A DNA stretch of 64,000 bases from Dromaius novaehollandiae (lineage: Eukaryota > Chordata > Aves > Casuariiformes > Dromaiidae): contig NC_088113.1 in the NCBI RefSeq assembly GCF_036370855.1, positions 20,480,501-20,544,500 of the forward strand, in the 5' to 3' direction. The notes below the pieces were generated by a model. It was not told the DNA's origin. It worked only from the letters and a program-made list of their open reading frames with translations, and did no database searches. The position numbers were made by a program, and so were the translations under genes. Of the stretch, positions 9,392 to 22,700 are shown in pieces; positions within the stretch are counted from its first letter, which is position 1, and each line of letters starts with the position of its first letter.

Positions 9392-12300
9392 ATGGCGGAC
9401 AGGGAGGAGGCGCTGAGGGAGTTCGTGGCCGTGACCGGCGTCGAGGAGGAGCGAGCGCGCTTCTTCCTGGAGTCCGCCGGCTGGGACCTGCAGGTACCCG
9501 GCCCCGCCGCCCGGCCCGGCCCGGCCCCGCCGCCTCCCGCAGGCCCCGCCGGGCCCCGCCGCCGCCCCCCTCGCCGGGCTGCGGGCGTCGGGGCCGGCCG
9601 CAGCCGCGGTCATTTGCGCTGAAGCCCGCCCCGTCTTCCTCGCCGGGCTGGAAATGCTTAAATTTTCGGCGCGGGGCACGGCATTCGAGTGCTTGGGGTT
9701 TTGCCGGATTTTCCTAGGTTTTCCCTAAAAGCCAGCGGGGAGTTGGGGTCGCCGTTGATTGTAGCAGCGGCCTGGACCCCCCCCCAAATTAAGTGAGGCA
9801 TCAGGCACCTGGTGCCGGCCCCCCCCACCGAAATTTATTTATATCTGGCTTTATTTAATTAATTGTAGGCCTCTACCCGTGGGTGTCACAAAAGCAGCTA
9901 TTTCAGAGTAGAAATTTTAGCGTAACCCCTGCAAAAATATTGCAGTATAAGGGCCTCTGTTCGGGGAGGTCATTCTGAAATAACCACTGCAGTACGTGTC
10001 CTGGCGTAACAAAGCCAAACACTAGAAACTGGCATTAGGAGCTTGGCTTTGCTAGGACTTCAGAGGGGAGAAATCATGTAAAATATCTTTAGTGTTGATG
10101 TGGTTCAGGAGCTTTAATGTGATAGAAACTTTAGTTGTTGTTAGTGGTTTTTTTTTTTTTTTTTTTTTTTTTTTGTGGAGCGCTTGCTCTCATCCTGAAA
10201 AGGTGCTGTGGTGTCTCTTTGCAGATCGCCCTTGCCAGTTTCTACGAGGATGGGGGCGATGACGACATCCTGACTCTTCCCCAGCCAACACCCAGCTCTA
10301 TATCCAGAGGCACTGCACCCAGGTGCGGTGAGAGCCTCAGCTCACACCAATCTGCTTGTTGGGGGCTCATAAACCAGAGTGGAAATTACTTACTTAAAAG
10401 TGCATGCTCTATCCAAAGTATCGATGTATATTTATTAGAGGAAACATCTTTGCATTTTGATGTGCTTTACCTTATATGACTCTTGAGAAATCGTGAAAAA
10501 GTCAGCATTTATACATCTCAGGCTCTGCTGTTGTTGCACAACTCATCCGATGACCAGTTAGGATAACTTGCCTCATTGCTCAGGAAAAACTTGCTTTGCG
10601 TTTTGAGGCTGGAAGGCAATCAGTAGGTAACCATTTTAGTTTTTGTAGGTAACCCTTTCTTTTAAGCAGATTGGATCTCCCCAGGAGAAATATTTTGTAA
10701 TTTTGTATGATGCGTTATCTGATCAGGTCTAGCATTTTACAAAAAGATGTTGATTTGGCCTTGCCAAATCCCTGTGCAGCCGGGAAGTACTGTCCCATTT
10801 TAAAGAGAGGGAGTATGGGGAAGAGGGTTACTGGCTGTATGTTGAAGGATCTGTGTGGAAAAGTGGTCTGGGTTCAGACTTTGAATAAATTCCATATTGC
10901 AAAAACACCGTCTACCTCAGTTTGGATCGCAGGTAACAACCTCGGCAGAAATAACAGGAGTGAAAGGCTGTGGAGGCTGGACTTGCCTGGGGCCCAGAAG
11001 GGTGACCTGAGTTTGTGTGCATTCGATAATGGTTGTTCTCTGAAAAAGGCAGCCAGACCTAGTACGTTAACAGGGAAGATGACTGAAGATTTACTGCTTT
11101 TGCTGCGTTTGCAGCCACCTTCCGAGTCTCCTCCAGGGCACCCGCTATTCTTCTTTGTTGGCGTAATTGGAACAGACGTCCAGGAGCTTGGTTCATCGCT
11201 CAGTTACCCCTGTGCTGACCTATGATTTCACAGAAAAATAGATCAGACCCTAAAAGTAGAAAAGAGTCAAACTAACGTGCTGTGTATGTTCAGGAGCTTT
11301 TCTTATGTGGTTGAAATGTGTCCTGAGGCTGACATAGTTTGATTGGCTTTGATTTGCAGTGACCATCGGGTAACATCGTTCAGAGACCTTGTTCATGCAC
11401 AGGAGGATGATGATGAAGAGGAAGAGGGACAGCGGTAAGTTTTCAGTTAAAGACGTAGACCTATGGTTTTGTCTCTGCCCTCATGCAACGGTTTGCTACT
11501 TGTATACAGATTTTTTTTTTTTTAAGTGGGTTTAAATTGGTAGGAAGCTCCTGTACTGGAAAATCTCAGGTTTGACACAGAAGGGTTGGTCTGTGCAGAG
11601 TCTGTGTGCGAGCATGTGCTCCTCACTTCTGTGTGAACACCAGCTTTCATCACCGAATTGTGCTGAGAGAGGAAAAAGTCTGAGGTAGACTGTGGAAGCC
11701 CTAGACTGAGAATGGAAAAAGGGCATGAGCAACATTTGTGTCTGCAGAGAATGCAAATGTGGGAATATTACAGGGAATGTTCTTTTTGCTTGTTTGTTTT
11801 CCTTTGAAATGCAGTTTAAGGGGAATGTAAGGGCTAAGGAGATAGAAAGGAAAAATATGTCCCCTTTTCAACAGTTTTTCCCTTTAAGGTATACTGATGG
11901 GATAGTTTTCTACAGTGTCAGCTGTAAGTAGTTAAATACACTTAAGGTTAACGTGCAGAGTAAATTGAATGAAGCTGACACACCCTAAGGTGGCTGAGCT
12001 AGGTAGGCTGTGTGGTCCTCCTCAACCAGGTGTGAGCTTGCTCAGTGTGTGTTCCAAGCCAGCTGGAAAGTATTAAGTGCTCCTGGAAAAAGACTGGGTT
12101 TAATTGCACTGCACTGACTGTGGATTTATTGCTTCTAGTTCAGATCAGTCCTGTGTGTGGTGATCTTTAAGTGTAGAATGAATGTGTGTCTTCCCTCAAA
12201 ATACCGATTGGATGTGACCTATATTCTTCCATCTTAGAGAAGAGCTAAAAAAAGGTGTCAGAGACCTGCTGAAATTCCTGTTAGGAGTTAGCAATACAGC

Positions 12301-15300
12301 TGGTACTAGAATTTGAAACTGAGCTCTGTCAGTTTAGACTCTCTCTTGCTAGACCGGAGGGAGTTGAGGGTCTGAGGTTACTTCATTATCACTGATCAGT
12401 GGATGATTTTACACATTGTTGCACTGCTGGGATTGTTCCCTAAAATCCTGTAATTACCACCTATTGTAAGCAGCTGCAGTGGAAGATATACTGGTAATAA
12501 CTAATATTTGTGTATCTAATCTGTTTCATTAAGCTGTACAAAAATGAACAACCAATCTTGGTTTAAAACTGCTGGGTCCTCTCACATGCAGCTCCTGGAG
12601 AAGCACAGGTCCATGTGAAGGAACTGCAGTCTTACTCAGATGTGTGCTTGCTGTCTAGGTTTTATGCCGGAGGCTCAGAGAGAAGTGGACAGCAGATTGT
12701 TGGCCCTCCAAGGAAGAAGAGTCCCAATGAGCTGGTGGAAGATCTGTTCAAAGGAGCAAAGGAGCATGGAGCGGTGGCAGTGGACCGGACAGCCAAGAAC
12801 AGTGGCGAGACTAGCAAGCCTAAAGTGAGGAGCGATGAATTCTTTTTTCCTTTCCCATTTCAGTTGTTCTCAGCTGGTGGAATCTGCTCTTCATTGCCAC
12901 TGTGATAGCTCTGTAATGCTGCTGACCCCTGGAATTTTCTTAAAACAGCAGAGTCTGGACTCCTCTGTTAGTGCAGCTCTAGCTCATATGTCACAGTGGC
13001 AAGGAAAGCTACTTCGTTGTGTCAACTAGTTCAAGCTGCTCGTTGTGTCTGTGGGATAATACATGTTGCTGAGGCTATGAAGCCCCCATTTATTCAGAGC
13101 GGTATTGGGGAAAGGGAATGTAGCTGTTCCCTGGGTGTATGTTGTTCTGTAAACTGTTTGCCTGCCTCTCTCTTGCAGCCGTTTGCAGGGGGAGGGTATC
13201 GCCTCGGGGCTACTCCAGAGGAGGAGTCTGCCTATGTGGCAGGAGAGAGGAGGCAGAACTCTGCTCAGGATGTGAGTATCTCTCTCTTCTGTTTTGTGAA
13301 TGTCACCCGAGGGATTTCTGTCCTATAGCTGCAAAGCTTGAGAGCACAGAGAGTTATAAAGCCTGATCAGTACATCTTGCTTCCTGTAGGATTTCTGATG
13401 AGAAAGTAATAGATGCTTGGGTCTTAAGTAAGCAGTGTTCTGATGAACTTCTAATGAAGAACCTGAGTGTTCCTTAGAAGAGTAGGAATCTTTTCTCAGC
13501 CTCTTTAGTGTGACTATATTGATCACACAAGTAGTGCGCAAAGAGCACTAGGCAGTAAAGTCTTCAGCTGTTGAAGACTCATGGAAGTTAGAGCACCAGT
13601 GCAAGATGCTGTCCTGCTTGGCTTGTGAGCAAATGTGCACCTTGACCTTGGTGGGAGCTTGGCTTAGGCTCCTTGCCTAATGCACTTCTGACTCTTCAAC
13701 CGTATTTATCAAAAAGGGGACAGTAGTGCTGTCTGAGATGTCACCCTCTAGGAACTGATGTGAGAGCATTACATAGCCAGTGCCTGGGTTTTTTTCTCCC
13801 TGTTGATTATACCAGCCCAGAGGAACCTTGCTGGAACATTGTCTGCAGCTTGAAACCCCTCTGCTGCTCAGCAGCTTTTCACTTTGCTTCTGGTTATTGT
13901 TCTTACTAAGGTGCTTCAGTGGGGCTGATTGTTTTTTTGGCACAATTGCAGGTGCATGTTGTACTGAAGCTGTGGAAGAGTGGGTTCAGTCTGGACAGTG
14001 GAGAGCTGAGGAGCTACCAAGATCCATCCAATGCCCAGTTTCTTGATGATATCCGCAGAGGGTAAGGGGAGAGAAAGAACAGACTGTACTGTGAAATGCA
14101 GGCATTTATGGAACCTAGGGTGCTGAACCAGTAGCATATTTCACTTGCCCTTTCTTAAGAGGGCTGAATTCTTAGTACAGAAACTGGCAGGGGGGAAAAC
14201 ATGAACACTTATTTTAGATGAATGGAGAAGCAGCTTTGGTTTGTGTGGGGCCTTGAGCGTTCAAAATGAGCAAACAGACTTTCATATTTGGGGTGACAAT
14301 TTCTGATGCATCACAAAAAGGCATGTTAGTCTAGGCTAGAGCCTGGGAAAAGTAGCTTTTAATTTGTGTCTGTCAGTGGGGAGGTTCTTAATTAAGCAAG
14401 AATATACTGTGATTCCTGGAAGTCCAGAGGTCCATGGTTGCACCAGATCCTGTGGTTGGCACTTCTTCACTCTCCAGACTTGTTCCTTCTTCAAGGAGAT
14501 TCCTCAGAATCCTCTCTCTCTGTGCAGGGAGGTCCCAGCAGAGCTGCGCAGGCTAGCACGGGGTGGACAAGTGAACCTGGATATGGAGGATCACCGTGAT
14601 GAGGATTATGTGAAACCTAAAAGTGTCTTCAAAGCTTTTACTGGAGAAGGACAAAAGCTGGGCAGGTGAGAAGGCAGCAGCGCTGCATTGGTGTGTCAGT
14701 GGTCTGTGAAAGTCACTTGAGAGTTTTGGTGGGATGAGCCTATTGATTCCTCCCTCTGAGGAGAAGGTACTTAGCGTGTGTGTGGTATGTGAGGTGTTCC
14801 TCCGAGAGGGGAAATGGGGCTTACTGTTGTGTGCTGTGGGATGGCTCAGCCTTTTAGTGGCAGGAGGCAGATCTCCAGTTTGAAGCCATCACATTAGGTT
14901 ATGTAGAAGCAGTGTTTCATAGTCGTAAGACCCTGCTCCTATGGATGTGCGAAGACCCATGATGTGGTGCTCTAATGGGAGATGGTAGTGTTGAAATTAT
15001 AGACAAGTGCCTGCTTACCTGTGACCTTATTAGCTGGTTCCTGAAATTATTCTTGCATCTTCCCAGCTTACATTGGTGTCTCTTGACTAGGAAACCTGGT
15101 AGTCGGGCCCAGCAGGCAATAAGCTTGTGTGCCTGGCTGCTGGCACCTCGCAGCCTGGTGATTCGTTTGGTTTGTAACAGCTCTCCTTGTGTCTTTTTGT
15201 TCTCAGCACTGTCCCCCAGGTGATGGGCACCAGCTCACCAGCCCAGCAGGCAGAGAACGAAGCCAAAGCCAGTTCTGCCATCAGTATTGATGAGTCGGAG

Positions 15301-16597
15301 CCCATCACCAACATTCAAATCCGGCTCGCTGACGGCGGGCGACTGGTCCAGAAATTTAACCACAATCACAGGTACAAAGGCAACAGGAAACACAGGTTAC
15401 TAACTGGCAAGGCCTGAATGACACTGCGAACTGTGCACAGCTGGAGCAGATGTTAAAATCCTGGCTAGCCTGCTAAAGGGAGCTCTGGGGATCCTTCTGT
15501 ATAGGTGAATAGGAATAAACTTATTGTGGGGTTCTAAGGCAGTCATTAACTGTTCGAAGGATAGGATTTGCTTTCCAGGTAGTGATGGATTACAGCTGGT
15601 GATAACTGTATCTGGGAGGTTCAGTATTATCAGCCTAACTTTTCTTAACGTCAACTATAGAAAATGAAACTATTCTAAGAACTGTAGAAGCTGTCAGGTA
15701 ATTAGGACCTTGGTTCAGTTATTCTGACTTCCAGCTGAAACTTTTCTACTGGGCTATTCCCTGTGCTGACTGGGGCACAGAGGAGTGCTCCTAAAACAGT
15801 TCGGTTCCCCTGGCTAAGCAAAGCTGGCTATATAATCCATTGCTTCATTAGACTTCTGTCCTGAAGTTCTTCTCATCTAGCTGATCTTGGAGAGCCTGAG
15901 CATCCTCCAGTCTCTATAGGAGAATAAAGCATGCTACAAAGAGTTACAAAAACCCTCTTCCAGGCTCAGGTGCAGGAAATAGATCCAATGTTGCTGTTGC
16001 AGCTGCTTTAGGGGGTTGAGATCATTTAGGTTATGCTGTGTGTGATAAGCAGTTACTTATAACAAGTAGTGTCAAGCGATGCTCACTAAACCTGATCGTT
16101 AATCCATTCGTCTTGAAGGGTTCTGAAGCATTTTAAGTAGTTGCCTGACACCACAGGCATTCAAGTTGGAGAGTGAAAAGAGTATTTAGTTGAAAAAAAA
16201 ATTAAGTTGGAAATCCTTAAACTAATAAAGCAGCCTGTGTTATTTCACTGAATAGGAGCCCATGGAGGAGTAGCTGAAATTGTAGATTTGTCTGACTGTG
16301 GCCTCTGCTGTTAGTTGGGAAGCAAGTGCAGTGACTGTAGGGTTGCATGCTCTGGGAAGGGTGAATTTAGCCATGCGCTTCTGCAGGGTGTGAAATAACA
16401 GCGTCACCCTTGTGTCTTTGATCCCTTTGGACAGAATCCGTGACATCCGGCTCTTCATAGTAGATGCCCGGCCAGCAATGGCTGCCACCAGTTTCATCCT
16501 CATGACCACCTTCCCAAATAAAGAGCTGACTGACGAGAACCAAACCCTGAAGGAAGCCAACCTGCTCAACGCTGTCATTGTTCAGCGGTTAATATAA
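9392..16597 (+). CDS. NSFL1C: NSFL1 cofactor p47 (p97/VCP adaptor)
   Basis: Complete 369-residue p47, against 370 in human. Exons: 9392-9493, 10225-10322, 11360-11434, 12659-12824, 13179-13271, 13952-14061, 14528-14665, 15207-15371 and 16435-16597 (1110 bases, all phases consistent). p47 binds the AAA ATPase p97/VCP in membrane fusion (Golgi and ER reassembly) and in ubiquitin handling. In order it has a UBA domain (about 1-46, starting [16 protein letters not shown]), an acidic stretch (DDDEEEEG), a basic PPRKKSP motif near 108-114 that fits the known nuclear localisation signal, a SEP domain (about 179-243) and a C-terminal UBX domain (about 288-367) with the p97-contacting TFPN turn near 341-344. 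The last residues are QRLI, where mammals have QRLT. Identity is certain from near-continuous match to the remembered family sequence. Confidence 0.97.
10148..10174 (+). repeat. Poly(T) tract in NSFL1C intron 1
   Basis: A run of 27 T about 50 bp before the exon 2 acceptor at 10224. It lengthens the pyrimidine context upstream of that splice site. I see no attached SINE or LINE body. Confidence 0.9.
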
Positions 16598-16783
16598 AGG
16601 AACCCATCTCTCGCCACACGCCTGCCTGCAGTGCGCATGTGTCGTCTCGTCCTGTGTGTGCACCTGCGCCGTGCAGCACAGGCTCACATCTACTCGTAGC
16701 GCTGGGTTCTTAGGTCTTGGTTGGACTTTTTTTCTCTTTAGTTGCATTTCCCATGTTTTTTTGTGATGATCAGTGGACTTTAA

Positions 16784-16793
16784 AATAAATAAA
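16784..16793 (+). terminator. NSFL1C: Tandem polyadenylation signals of NSFL1C
   Basis: Two overlapping AATAAA hexamers (16784-16789 and 16788-16793) lie about 190 bp after the stop at 16597. They fit the end of a short 3' UTR. Confidence 0.75.
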
Positions 16794-16799
16794 CAAAAC

Positions 16800-19700
16800 G
16801 AACCAGTTTTGAAAGGAGCTGCAGCCTATTGTGCCACAAATTCTCCCTGGGGAGTTTAGTTACCTTTGCGGATTGCATTACTGCACTCTCTAGAGGGGAG
16901 GAAGGTAAAGGGGAAGGGAACTCCCAGGGAGCAGTTTCCGTCCATGCCAATTAACTGCTTATAGCAATCTATTACTCTTCCCTCTCCTCCAAGGACTGCT
17001 ACAAAATACTCTTCATTTTTGCACATTAAGTATAAACTACACCAGAATGGGTGATCTGATTGCCAGGATAATGATGACACTACTGTAAGCGTGTTGTGGG
17101 GGGAATCTTTGTGAAACAGCTGCTGTTGTTTAGAGTGTGGGGAGAGCTTGGATGTGTCTTCTTGGCCTTTTCTGGAGAGAAAGTTTTGACTCTCCTTCCC
17201 CCAGCAGAGCTCGTATGGGCTTCATTGCAGTATCCACCTACTCTGTCTGCACTTTCTCCAGTAGTCCAGATGGACTGTTTGCAGTTTTAACTTGCTGTAT
17301 TGCTTTTCTTTGAGAAACACAACTTGCTGCTGACTTCTTCTCTCCAACAAGGCACAAAGCTGAATCAGTGTGAAGTGATTAAAAGTAAAAGGCAAACAGT
17401 GTATCTTACTGGAAAGTGGAGAGGTTTTATTTTAAAAGATGAATTATCAAGATGTTGGGAACAGCTCAGGTGGAAAAACTCAAGGCTGTAGTAACCTTTG
17501 CTTTATTTCCTCTCCTCTGCTGTGTACCAATATAGCTGGATACCTGGAATTCTCCAGCGTTGGTCCGTTCCACTGTTTGTGTTTTGGGCTCAGGTCTCTG
17601 TTTCTTTCTCTTTCCTTTGAAGAGGATCCTGTGGGTGAATTCAGTGCTCCCAGATAGGAGGGACTGGTGGCGCTGGCTTGGTTCAGGCGGTGTCGCGTGT
17701 GCAAGTTGCCGCCTAGCGTCGTGCTGCGGCACTGGGCGCCGACCTGCAGCCGCTCGCTCTTCCAGCCCTGGGCTTCGGAGCAGAGCTTCAGAGCTGGGCT
17801 GAGCTCTAGGCCAGACATCAGCTAGCTAGGAGCTGTGCTAAGACCAGCAATATCTCTTTGAAAGAAGCTGGGTTGTGGCTATGCAAAGTGTTAGAGCATG
17901 CACTCTGTTTCCTGTTTTAGTCGCCCTAAACCCCTGGGGCTGGTGCACTCTAAGTCCACCCCCCCAGTGCTCTGAAGCTTTCAGATCCTCACCCTAAGTG
18001 TGAGCAGAGAACAAACCTTAGGTATGCGTAGTCCGGGGGAAGGCCAGCAGGTTGGGCAGGTTCAGCATGAGGAACTCGCTTGGCTGGATGCATTAATACA
18101 AAAGTGCGGGAGTAGATACCAGACCTAAGCAAGGGCATTTTTTTATAGCAGTTTCTCTACTGAGAGTTGAATTAACTCACATTTTTTCATTACTAACTGG
18201 ATATATAATGTGCGTAACAGCAAATTTGTAAATTATTGTGAAAACAATCATTAAAAACACACAAAATAGGAACATGGCGTTTGACCTTTTCTAATAATGG
18301 CTGCCATCTATTATTGTATTTTGGGTGATGTGTATGCCGATGTCTACTCTTACGGCTTTGGGGTGCACTGCTAGCAGGCTTCCCAATGGTTAGCTGTCTT
18401 CGGCTAAATGAGATTGAAAAGCTTGGCAGCATTTTTAAAGACTTGCTCTGACGGGTGAGCTTGGGGTTTGCCTGCATCGTTTGCTGTATGTTATGACCAC
18501 TTACTGTCTGTGTGAACTAGTGTGCAGAGAATCCAGAAAGGGAACTTCCCTCACAGTTAAGAGTAGTCACAACTGTCTGGTGGGAGGAGACTTATTTTAA
18601 GTTTGTTTGTCAGGGGAAGCCTTGCATCCTTGTTTCCTGACCTTCCTCTCCCCACATGGCATTTTGGGGACCTGGGATAACATATTCCAGAGTGCTGGAC
18701 AGGATGCAGCCCTAGAGCCGGAAAGAAAGCTTATCTAACAGACAAGAAATCGGTTGTCTCTTGTTTCTGCCTCGGTTCAGTGGTGGTATCAGAGGACTGA
18801 GGAGGTGGCTAGCTGGCATTCATGATCTTTGGCTGGATGAGCTGGCTGCATTGATGCCCCCAAATTAATGGGAATTGGCAACTAGACAGCCAACAGCTCC
18901 ACTGAGGATTTTGTTGCATAGATGCTGCTCGATGATGGGAAGTTTCACAGCCAGGTTTTCTATCAGATGGCTCCTCGGGAGTGGGATGGAGAGGTGGTAA
19001 CTTCAGAAGGGCTCCTGGTCCTGAGCTGTTTCTCTGCTATGAAAAGTGAATTTTATGCCCTAAGCCGGAGGGTGGCAGTGCTGCAGAGAAGCTATTCTTC
19101 ACCGGGAGGCTCCTGCTGGGAAGCTTGCTGCGAGCCCCAAGCTGTCTGCAGGGAGCTGCACCTTGTGCTCACGTGCGTTTGCGAGCTGGCTGGGATGCTG
19201 CTGCTGATCCCTTCTTCCTCTGATTCTTCCCTTGTTTTTTGTTTTTGTAAGTAATGAGAAGTCCTTATCTCCTGGTGAGCAGGATCAGCCCCGTCCTGCC
19301 GCCAGGCTATCTAAAGTTTGCCTGAGTGAAGCACTGAAGTGGTATCAGTAACCAAGATAGGCATATCTTCTTCCAAAGCCGACAAAAGAGCCTGTAGCGC
19401 CAACTGAAATTAATACGCATGGAATCTGCTGTATTAAGTTTGTCTCCTTTCATACAAAATAAACTGTAAAGCAAACAACCCACCTAGGCGTACTAATAGG
19501 GAAGGAGTAATGCACTAGAACACACAAAAGGAAGAGGTGGAAAGAGACGCCTTGCTTTTATAAAGGGTATGAGCAGCCTCACTTATCGCTTGTGCAGCTC
19601 CTGGATGTTTCCAACTTGCCCTGGCAGGAAGGTAAATGTGCGTTTCTGACTGTCATATAGTTTGTAGTTATTGTTAGTGAGTTTATTTGGCTTTCTCTGT

Positions 19701-22700
19701 AGTAAAATCTCCTTTTTTATCATTTTCTTTGTTCTGTCATAGAGATTGGGCTCTTCTAAAACTGGCGTATGCTCTGTTCAGCCTACAGAGAAGTGCCTTT
19801 TCTTCCTTCTGTGCGTGGGAAACTGTTTTTCTTTGGAATTTTTCTTTTTTGATCATTTTCTTACAGCAGTATTCTGCCCATCTTTCTGTTCTTTCACACA
19901 CTTTGGTGTCACGGCAGTGCTTGATATTGCATGCAAAAACTTTTTTTTTCAATTTCTGTGTGCCAAGATACAGCTCACACTCTTACTACTGCGCTGTTTT
20001 GTCTGTGGCTGATGTCTTTCACTGCATCTGAGTGTTTTTCTTTGAATACTGTACTTCAACAGTTTTCCTTTTCTCAAACTGCTAATTGTAGGGCTTCCTC
20101 AGATTTCTTTCATTCATATATAGTTCATTGTTTCCTCCTCTTCCTTTTTACATGTTCTTCCTTGCTAAAATCTAGTTCCTGTGTTTTCTGATAGCGTTTC
20201 CTCACAAAAGGCTGGTTTGCACCATTTCCTGTGAATTTTTCCTCCCAGCTCTAATGCTTTTGCTATTGGTTGTTTCCTGGTTCAGTATCTCCTGCACGGT
20301 CAGGGGTCTGTCTGCCTCGGGGGTACTGCTATCCCGGTAGCTTTGGCACATAGGTTTCAGTGATCTTGGTGTAAGTACATCCCTTTCCAGGTATCGCTGT
20401 CCCTTCGGCTGCTTGTCCTTCCTCCTGTTTGCCGCCGGAGCTGCTCACGTAACACCCCCTGCATACGTGCACGCATCCTCCTCCGTTTGGGTCGAACAAG
20501 GTTAACAGCAGAGATCACCCAGCTGGTTGCCTTGCTGTGGCACAAAACGCAGCTAGCTCAGCTGGCAGATGAAGCCGTGACAAGAAACAGGGAGCAAGTA
20601 ATCTCAGTGGGCACACCTGCAGCTAGGAGAGGATGACACTTAATTTTGGCCTAATTCTTCTTTTTTTTGATTGTTTATAAAATAACAGGTGGATGTTTTC
20701 CTTGCCTTTTGTTATAAGCAGTCATATTTGACTTAGTCTTTGCTTCTTAGCGCTGGATGACAATAAATCATTCAAGAACTAGAAAGTGACCTTTGTGCTA
20801 TGACTTATTCTTGGATGGGTCTTCAGCTTTCCTGATGGATTTAGTTGGAGGAATGACTAAATGACTGACGTCAGTCTGCTCCTGGGATGCTTTTCTGCAG
20901 TTCAGTGAGTTACGCAGGAGTGTTTTATTTTGAAAGCAGCACTGCTTTATAGACCCTTTGTCCTTTCTTATCAAGGCAAAGGACCTTGAGTCGATGTCTC
21001 TTTTGACTCCGTAGTTCCAGAGGAAAGCTGGCTTGAGGGATTGGTCATAGCCGCGTAACACAAGATGCTTATGGTTTTCTTCAGAGCCTCCCTCGCTGCG
21101 AGGGGAGGACCTACGGTACCTGCACTGAATCCTTGGACGAGGGCTGGCATCTGTTTAGGAGTCTGTTCTGCGTAGGCCTGTATGAAGAACTGCTGCAGTC
21201 TGAAAGCAAGACGGTGCTACCCCCAACAGTTTCTGCATAGTGTTGTTTCTGCTGGTGAACCAGGATGTTTATTGATGGAGATTGGTAGTTTTAAATGACA
21301 GATTTAATTAAAAAACAAAGTTGTTTTTCTTACCAGGTTGTGGTTTTCCATTGGTGCTTTTATCATAAACGCTTGGCAGCATCCAAGGAAGGCTGGCGGA
21401 GAGTCATTTGAGGCAGGAGCCCTCAGTGCTCGGCAGTGCCTGTTGCCAGGTGCAGTTTCCTGGCGACCAAGCAACAGCCTTGATGAATGAAAAGCTTTTC
21501 AACTCCTCTCACGTGTCGAGACTCGAACCACTTCTCAGAACTGTGCGCTGCTGTACCTGTCCTCCCAGCACAGCGGTGACAAACACATGCACCAGTGCTC
21601 TGCTTGGTGGGAAGGGAACTGGCCATCGCACAGGCTCATTTGCTGAATGACAGAGCTGGGTCTTCTCAGCTACAGTCCTCATTGACGAGGTATGATCTCC
21701 CTACCAGCTTTTTGGTTTGTTTTAGATGGTTTCAGTTTACTTCAGGAAGAAGAAAAGCTTAAAGTTAGTTGACTTTTGCTGAGGATTCAGCTGCAAGTCT
21801 TGTTCTTGCTCTGGTAAATAATGCATATGCTGTACCACATGGCATAAACGTACGTAGCAGGCATCCTGACTCTGGGAGTTGGAATGTGTTTCTCCAAAAG
21901 CTGCTTAGGGACGTATGTATGTCGTTGCTGCTTCCAAAGTGCCAACCAGGCTCCTGCAATACTGATTGAACGAGTAAGCAAATGTACACTGCATATAAAC
22001 AGAAATAGGAAGAGAAATCCTTCCTAAATACTTATTAGCAGAAGTTTTTCCAAATGAGTCCCATATTTCCCAATTACACACTTCTGCAGCCAGCTGTATA
22101 CTATTGATTATGCAATAGGCCTACATCTTTGGCAGCGGAACAGTTCCTGTGTCGAGCACCTCTCAACTCACTAATTTATCATTTTCTGACTTACTTGCTA
22201 CATTCCTAAATGCTTATCTTATTTGCTGTTCTGTCTTGTCTGCATTGAACCTGTCTGTCCCAGTGCTGGGAATTCCTGAATAGATTCCAGATGTTCTTAT
22301 TTACTCAGGTACATTTCATTACTCTCCATCAGATTAACTCTTTATTGGCTACAAGGGCCTACACCAGCAACACCCTTCTTCCCCCTCCTCCTCTGTCACG
22401 ATAGCTAGCGTAGTCATCACTCCTGTTCCACCCTGAGAAGGCAGCTGTGATAAGGGGAAAATAAGAGCTGCTGGCCATGCTTCGAGCGGTCAAGGCGCGG
22501 TAAACCTTCAGGGGACTTGCTAGTGGAATGCATCCAAATGCTGCCACTGGGTTTGGTGCCAAAAAATTCCGGTCTGTGGGCTTTAGACATTTTTCGCAGT
22601 GGGGCTCCTTGCCTTTAGGTCATAGTACCCTGAGAAAAGCTGTTTAATTAGCACGGCTTGGATTGGAATTGTTTCAATCATGCATTCTTAGGCTCTGGGC

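Noticed and set aside
10130-10180. SINE tail suggested by the 27-base T run
   Set aside because: No element body, promoter boxes or flanking duplication was visible.
19687-20191. Overlapping short ORFs rich in Phe, Leu and Ser between NSFL1C and the MFSD2-like gene
   Set aside because: They reflect a T-rich stretch. Three frames look alike and none has a plausible gene structure.
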